NCBI GenBank assembly: GCA_031549325.1
Contig: JAVBQA010000099.1
Span: 1-17,292 of the forward strand
DNA from: JAJDGF01 sp031549325
GTDB taxonomy: Bacteria; Bacillota; Clostridia; Christensenellales; Aristaeellaceae
Direction of reading: 5' to 3'
Length of the DNA stretch: 17,292 nucleotides
Made by a program: the position numbers and the translations under genes. The notes under the pieces were generated by a model, which saw only the letters and a program-made list of their open reading frames with translations, did no database searches and was not told the origin of the DNA. Below are positions 15,158-17,292 of the stretch, one piece after another. How positions within the stretch are numbered: position 1 is the first letter of the stretch; each line of letters begins with the position of its first letter.

Positions 15158-17292
15158 ATGGATCTCAAAGGGCGAGTTACCATTCCCACCGATATGGACG
15201 TGATCGAGCAGACGCTTGAGATCATGAGGTTGTGGGGCGCGGACGCCATTCGCGACTGTGACGGCACCGAGTTTCCGGTGGCGCTCAAAGACGCCGGGGC
15301 GAAAGTGTACGCGACTTACTATACCACCCGCAAGGACAACGCCTGGGCGAAGGCGCACCCGGAGGAGGTGCAGCAGTGCTACATCATGACGGGATTCCAT
15401 GCGGCCGAAGGGGAATGCCTGAGCATCCCGCTGATGGAGGGCATCAGCCCGGACCTGCTGCAAGTGAACGACCGGGACGACATCAGGCGATGGTGGGAGG
15501 TCATAGACCGCACGACGGGCGAGGTGGTGCCGGTTGCCGATTGGTCGTATGCCGATGGCGCGGTGAGCATCCGGAACTCGAAGCCCTACCACGAATACAC
15601 TGTCAGCTTCCTGGCGTATCTGATCTGGGATCCGGTGCACATGTACAACGCCGTTGTGAATGACTGGAAGGATTTTGAGCGCCAGATCACCTTCGATGTG
15701 CGCCAGCCTCTGACCCACGCGCACTCGCTGGAGCGGCTGCGAAAGTTCCTGCGGGACAATCCCTATGTGGACGTGGTGCGCTTCACCACATTCTTTCATC
15801 AGTTCACGCTGGTGTTCGACACGCTGCGTCGCGAAAAGTATGTGGACTGGTATGGATACTCCGCCTCGGTCAGCCCTTATATCCTGGAGCAGTTCGAGCA
15901 GGAGGCGGGCTATCCGTTCCGCGCGGAATACATCATCGACCAGGGTTACTACAACGGCCAGTATCGGGTGCCTTCCAAGCAGTTTATGGACTATGTCAAG
16001 TTCCAGCGACGCGAGGTGGCGAAGCTGGCGAAGGAATTCGTGGACATCGTGCACGAAGAGGGCAGAGAGGCCATGATGTTCCTAGGCGACCACTGGATCG
16101 GCACCGAGCCGTTCATGGACGAGTTTGCGGGCATCGGGCTGGACTCGGTGGTGGGCAGCGTGGGCAACGGCTGCACGCTGCGGCTGATCTCGGACATCAA
16201 GGGCGTAAACTACACCGAAGGGCGCTTCTTGCCCTACTTCTTCCCGGACACCTTTCATGCGGGCGGCGACCCGGTGCGCGAGGCCAAGGAGAACTGGGTC
16301 ACAGCTCGCCGCGCCATCCTCAGGAGCCCGATCGACCGCATCGGCTACGGCGGATACCTCAAGCTGGCGCTGGATTTTCCGGAGTTCGTGGAGTACGTGA
16401 AATCGGTATGCGATGAGTTCCGCACGCTGTATCAAAACGTGAAGGATACCTCGCCATACTGCCTGAAGCGGGTGGCGGTGCTGAATGCCTGGGGCAGGAT
16501 GCGTGTCTGGGGATGCCACATGGTGCACCACGCGCTGTACCAGAAACAGAACGTTGCCTATGCGGGCGTGATTGAAGCGTTGTCCGGCGCTCCGCTTGAC
16601 GTTTCATTCATCAGTTTTGAGGACATCCTGAGCGATCCGTCGGTGCTGAACGGCATCGACGTGGTGCTGAACGTGGGCTGGGGAGAGACGGCCCACGGCG
16701 GTGGCGACTACTGGAAGAATGAGAAGATCGTCACGGCTGTGCGGCGGTTCATCGCAAAGGGCGGCGGCTTCATCGGCGTGGGCGAGCCCTCTGCGGCGCA
16801 GTGGCAGGGGCGCACATTCCAGCTGGGACAGGCGCTGGGCGTAGAGCAGGAAAAGGGTTTCACGCTGGGCTATGACAAGTATAACTGGGATGAAGCGCCG
16901 CACTTCATCACCGAGGATGCGCAGGGCGAGATTGACTTTGGATTTGGCGCGCGCAATGTGTACGCGCTGGAGGGTGCGCAGGTGATCGTGCAGCGCGAAA
17001 AAGAGGTTCGGCTGGCGGCGAATGAGTTTGGGCAGGGGCGCTGCGTGTACCTGAGCGGGCTGCCCTACAGCTTCGAAAACGCGCGGCTGTTGCTGCGCGC
17101 CGTGCTGTGGAGCGCGCACGCGGAGGGAGAGCTTAGGCGTTGGTTCTCAAGCAACGTGAATGTGGATGTGCATGCCTACGTGAAAAACGGCAAGTATTGC
17201 GTGGTGAACAACACCTATGAGCCACAGAAGACCACGGTGTATGTGGGCGAAGGCAGCTCGTTCGACGTGTCGCTTCTAGCCAATGAGATCCG
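15158..17292 (+). CDS. GH112 beta-galactoside phosphorylase (lacto-N-biose/galacto-N-biose phosphorylase family), 3' end outside window
   Basis: GH112 enzymes phosphorolyse Gal-beta-1,3-GlcNAc, Gal-beta-1,3-GalNAc or Gal-beta-1,4-rhamnose to alpha-galactose-1-phosphate. Translation from ATG 15158 (AAGGAGG at 15144-15150) stays open for 711 codons to the window edge; family members are about 720-750 residues, so only the tail is missing. The N-terminus GRVTIPTDMDVIEQTLEI with WGADAIRDCDGTEFP (26-40) is the family hallmark. Asp311 in FLGDHWIGTEPF matches the proton donor Asp313 of the Bifidobacterium enzyme. The TIM-barrel part covers about 1-430, an alpha/beta domain about 440-640, and the C-terminal beta domain follows. 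There is no signal peptide, so it is cytoplasmic. Galacto/lacto-N-biose versus galactosyl-rhamnose activity cannot be decided by eye. No importer for its substrate is in the window. Confidence 0.95.
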   Translation, partial: MDLKGRVTIPTDMDVIEQTLEIMRLWGADAIRDCDGTEFPVALKDAGAKVYATYYTTRKDNAWAKAHPEEVQQCYIMTGFHAAEGECLSIPLMEGISPDLLQVNDRDDIRRWWEVIDRTTGEVVPVADWSYADGAVSIRNSKPYHEYTVSFLAYLIWDPVHMYNAVVNDWKDFERQITFDVRQPLTHAHSLERLRKFLRDNPYVDVVRFTTFFHQFTLVFDTLRREKYVDWYGYSASVSPYILEQFEQEAGYPFRAEYIIDQGYYNGQYRVPSKQFMDYVKFQRREVAKLAKEFVDIVHEEGREAMMFLGDHWIGTEPFMDEFAGIGLDSVVGSVGNGCTLRLISDIKGVNYTEGRFLPYFFPDTFHAGGDPVREAKENWVTARRAILRSPIDRIGYGGYLKLALDFPEFVEYVKSVCDEFRTLYQNVKDTSPYCLKRVAVLNAWGRMRVWGCHMVHHALYQKQNVAYAGVIEALSGAPLDVSFISFEDILSDPSVLNGIDVVLNVGWGETAHGGGDYWKNEKIVTAVRRFIAKGGGFIGVGEPSAAQWQGRTFQLGQALGVEQEKGFTLGYDKYNWDEAPHFITEDAQGEIDFGFGARNVYALEGAQVIVQREKEVRLAANEFGQGRCVYLSGLPYSFENARLLLRAVLWSAHAEGELRRWFSSNVNVDVHAYVKNGKYCVVNNTYEPQKTTVYVGEGSSFDVSLLANEI

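Overview
The window looks like a chromosomal piece of a GC-rich, probably gut-associated Firmicute (Clostridia, Christensenellales-like). The reasons are strong GGAGG ribosome binding sites, sugar importers of the LplB/YtcP type with no ATPase gene beside them, a LacI regulator and an HxlR regulator, and a set of intracellular glycan-phosphorylase genes. This placement is inferred from gene content only. I see no rRNA, tRNA, CRISPR array, transposase or phage gene.

Region 1 (1-3400) holds the end of a membrane-anchored LuxR-type regulator with about seven membrane helices. It is followed by two exported proteins of unknown function in one apparent operon. The second of these has a Pro/Glu repeat linker followed by a probable beta-propeller region. 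Region 2 (3401-5116) is an alpha-D-phosphohexomutase with its own extended -10 promoter. Its stop codon directly abuts the stop codon of a convergent lacI-type gene.

Region 3 (5117-14011) is the core of the window. A LacI-family repressor is divergent from a five-gene operon: permease, permease, exported sugar-binding protein with a DUF3502-type C-terminus, GH130 beta-mannoside phosphorylase and GH38 alpha-mannosidase. The 285-base divergent promoter region carries promoters in both directions and a cluster of TTAACA/TGTTAA inverted repeats that probably are the repressor's operators. Both enzymes lack signal peptides. The simplest reading is that a mannose-containing oligosaccharide is imported, trimmed by the alpha-mannosidase, and its beta-mannoside core is phosphorolysed to mannose-1-phosphate. 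The neighbouring phosphohexomutase could then convert that product to mannose-6-phosphate. The core of host N-glycans (alpha-mannose on Man-beta-1,4-GlcNAc) is an attractive candidate substrate, but it is not proven.

Region 4 (14012-14780) contains a strong hairpin after the mannosidase, a small uncharacterised minus-strand gene (75 codons) with its own minus-strand terminator, and a promoter region. Region 5 (14781-17292) is an HxlR-family regulator with a single N-terminal Cys. It lies 35 bases upstream of a nearly complete GH112 beta-galactoside phosphorylase that runs off the window. GH112 enzymes cleave Gal-beta-1,3-HexNAc (mucin and milk glycan cores) or Gal-beta-1,4-rhamnose to galactose-1-phosphate. 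The two glycan sections together suggest a host-glycan scavenging lifestyle based on energy-saving phosphorolysis.
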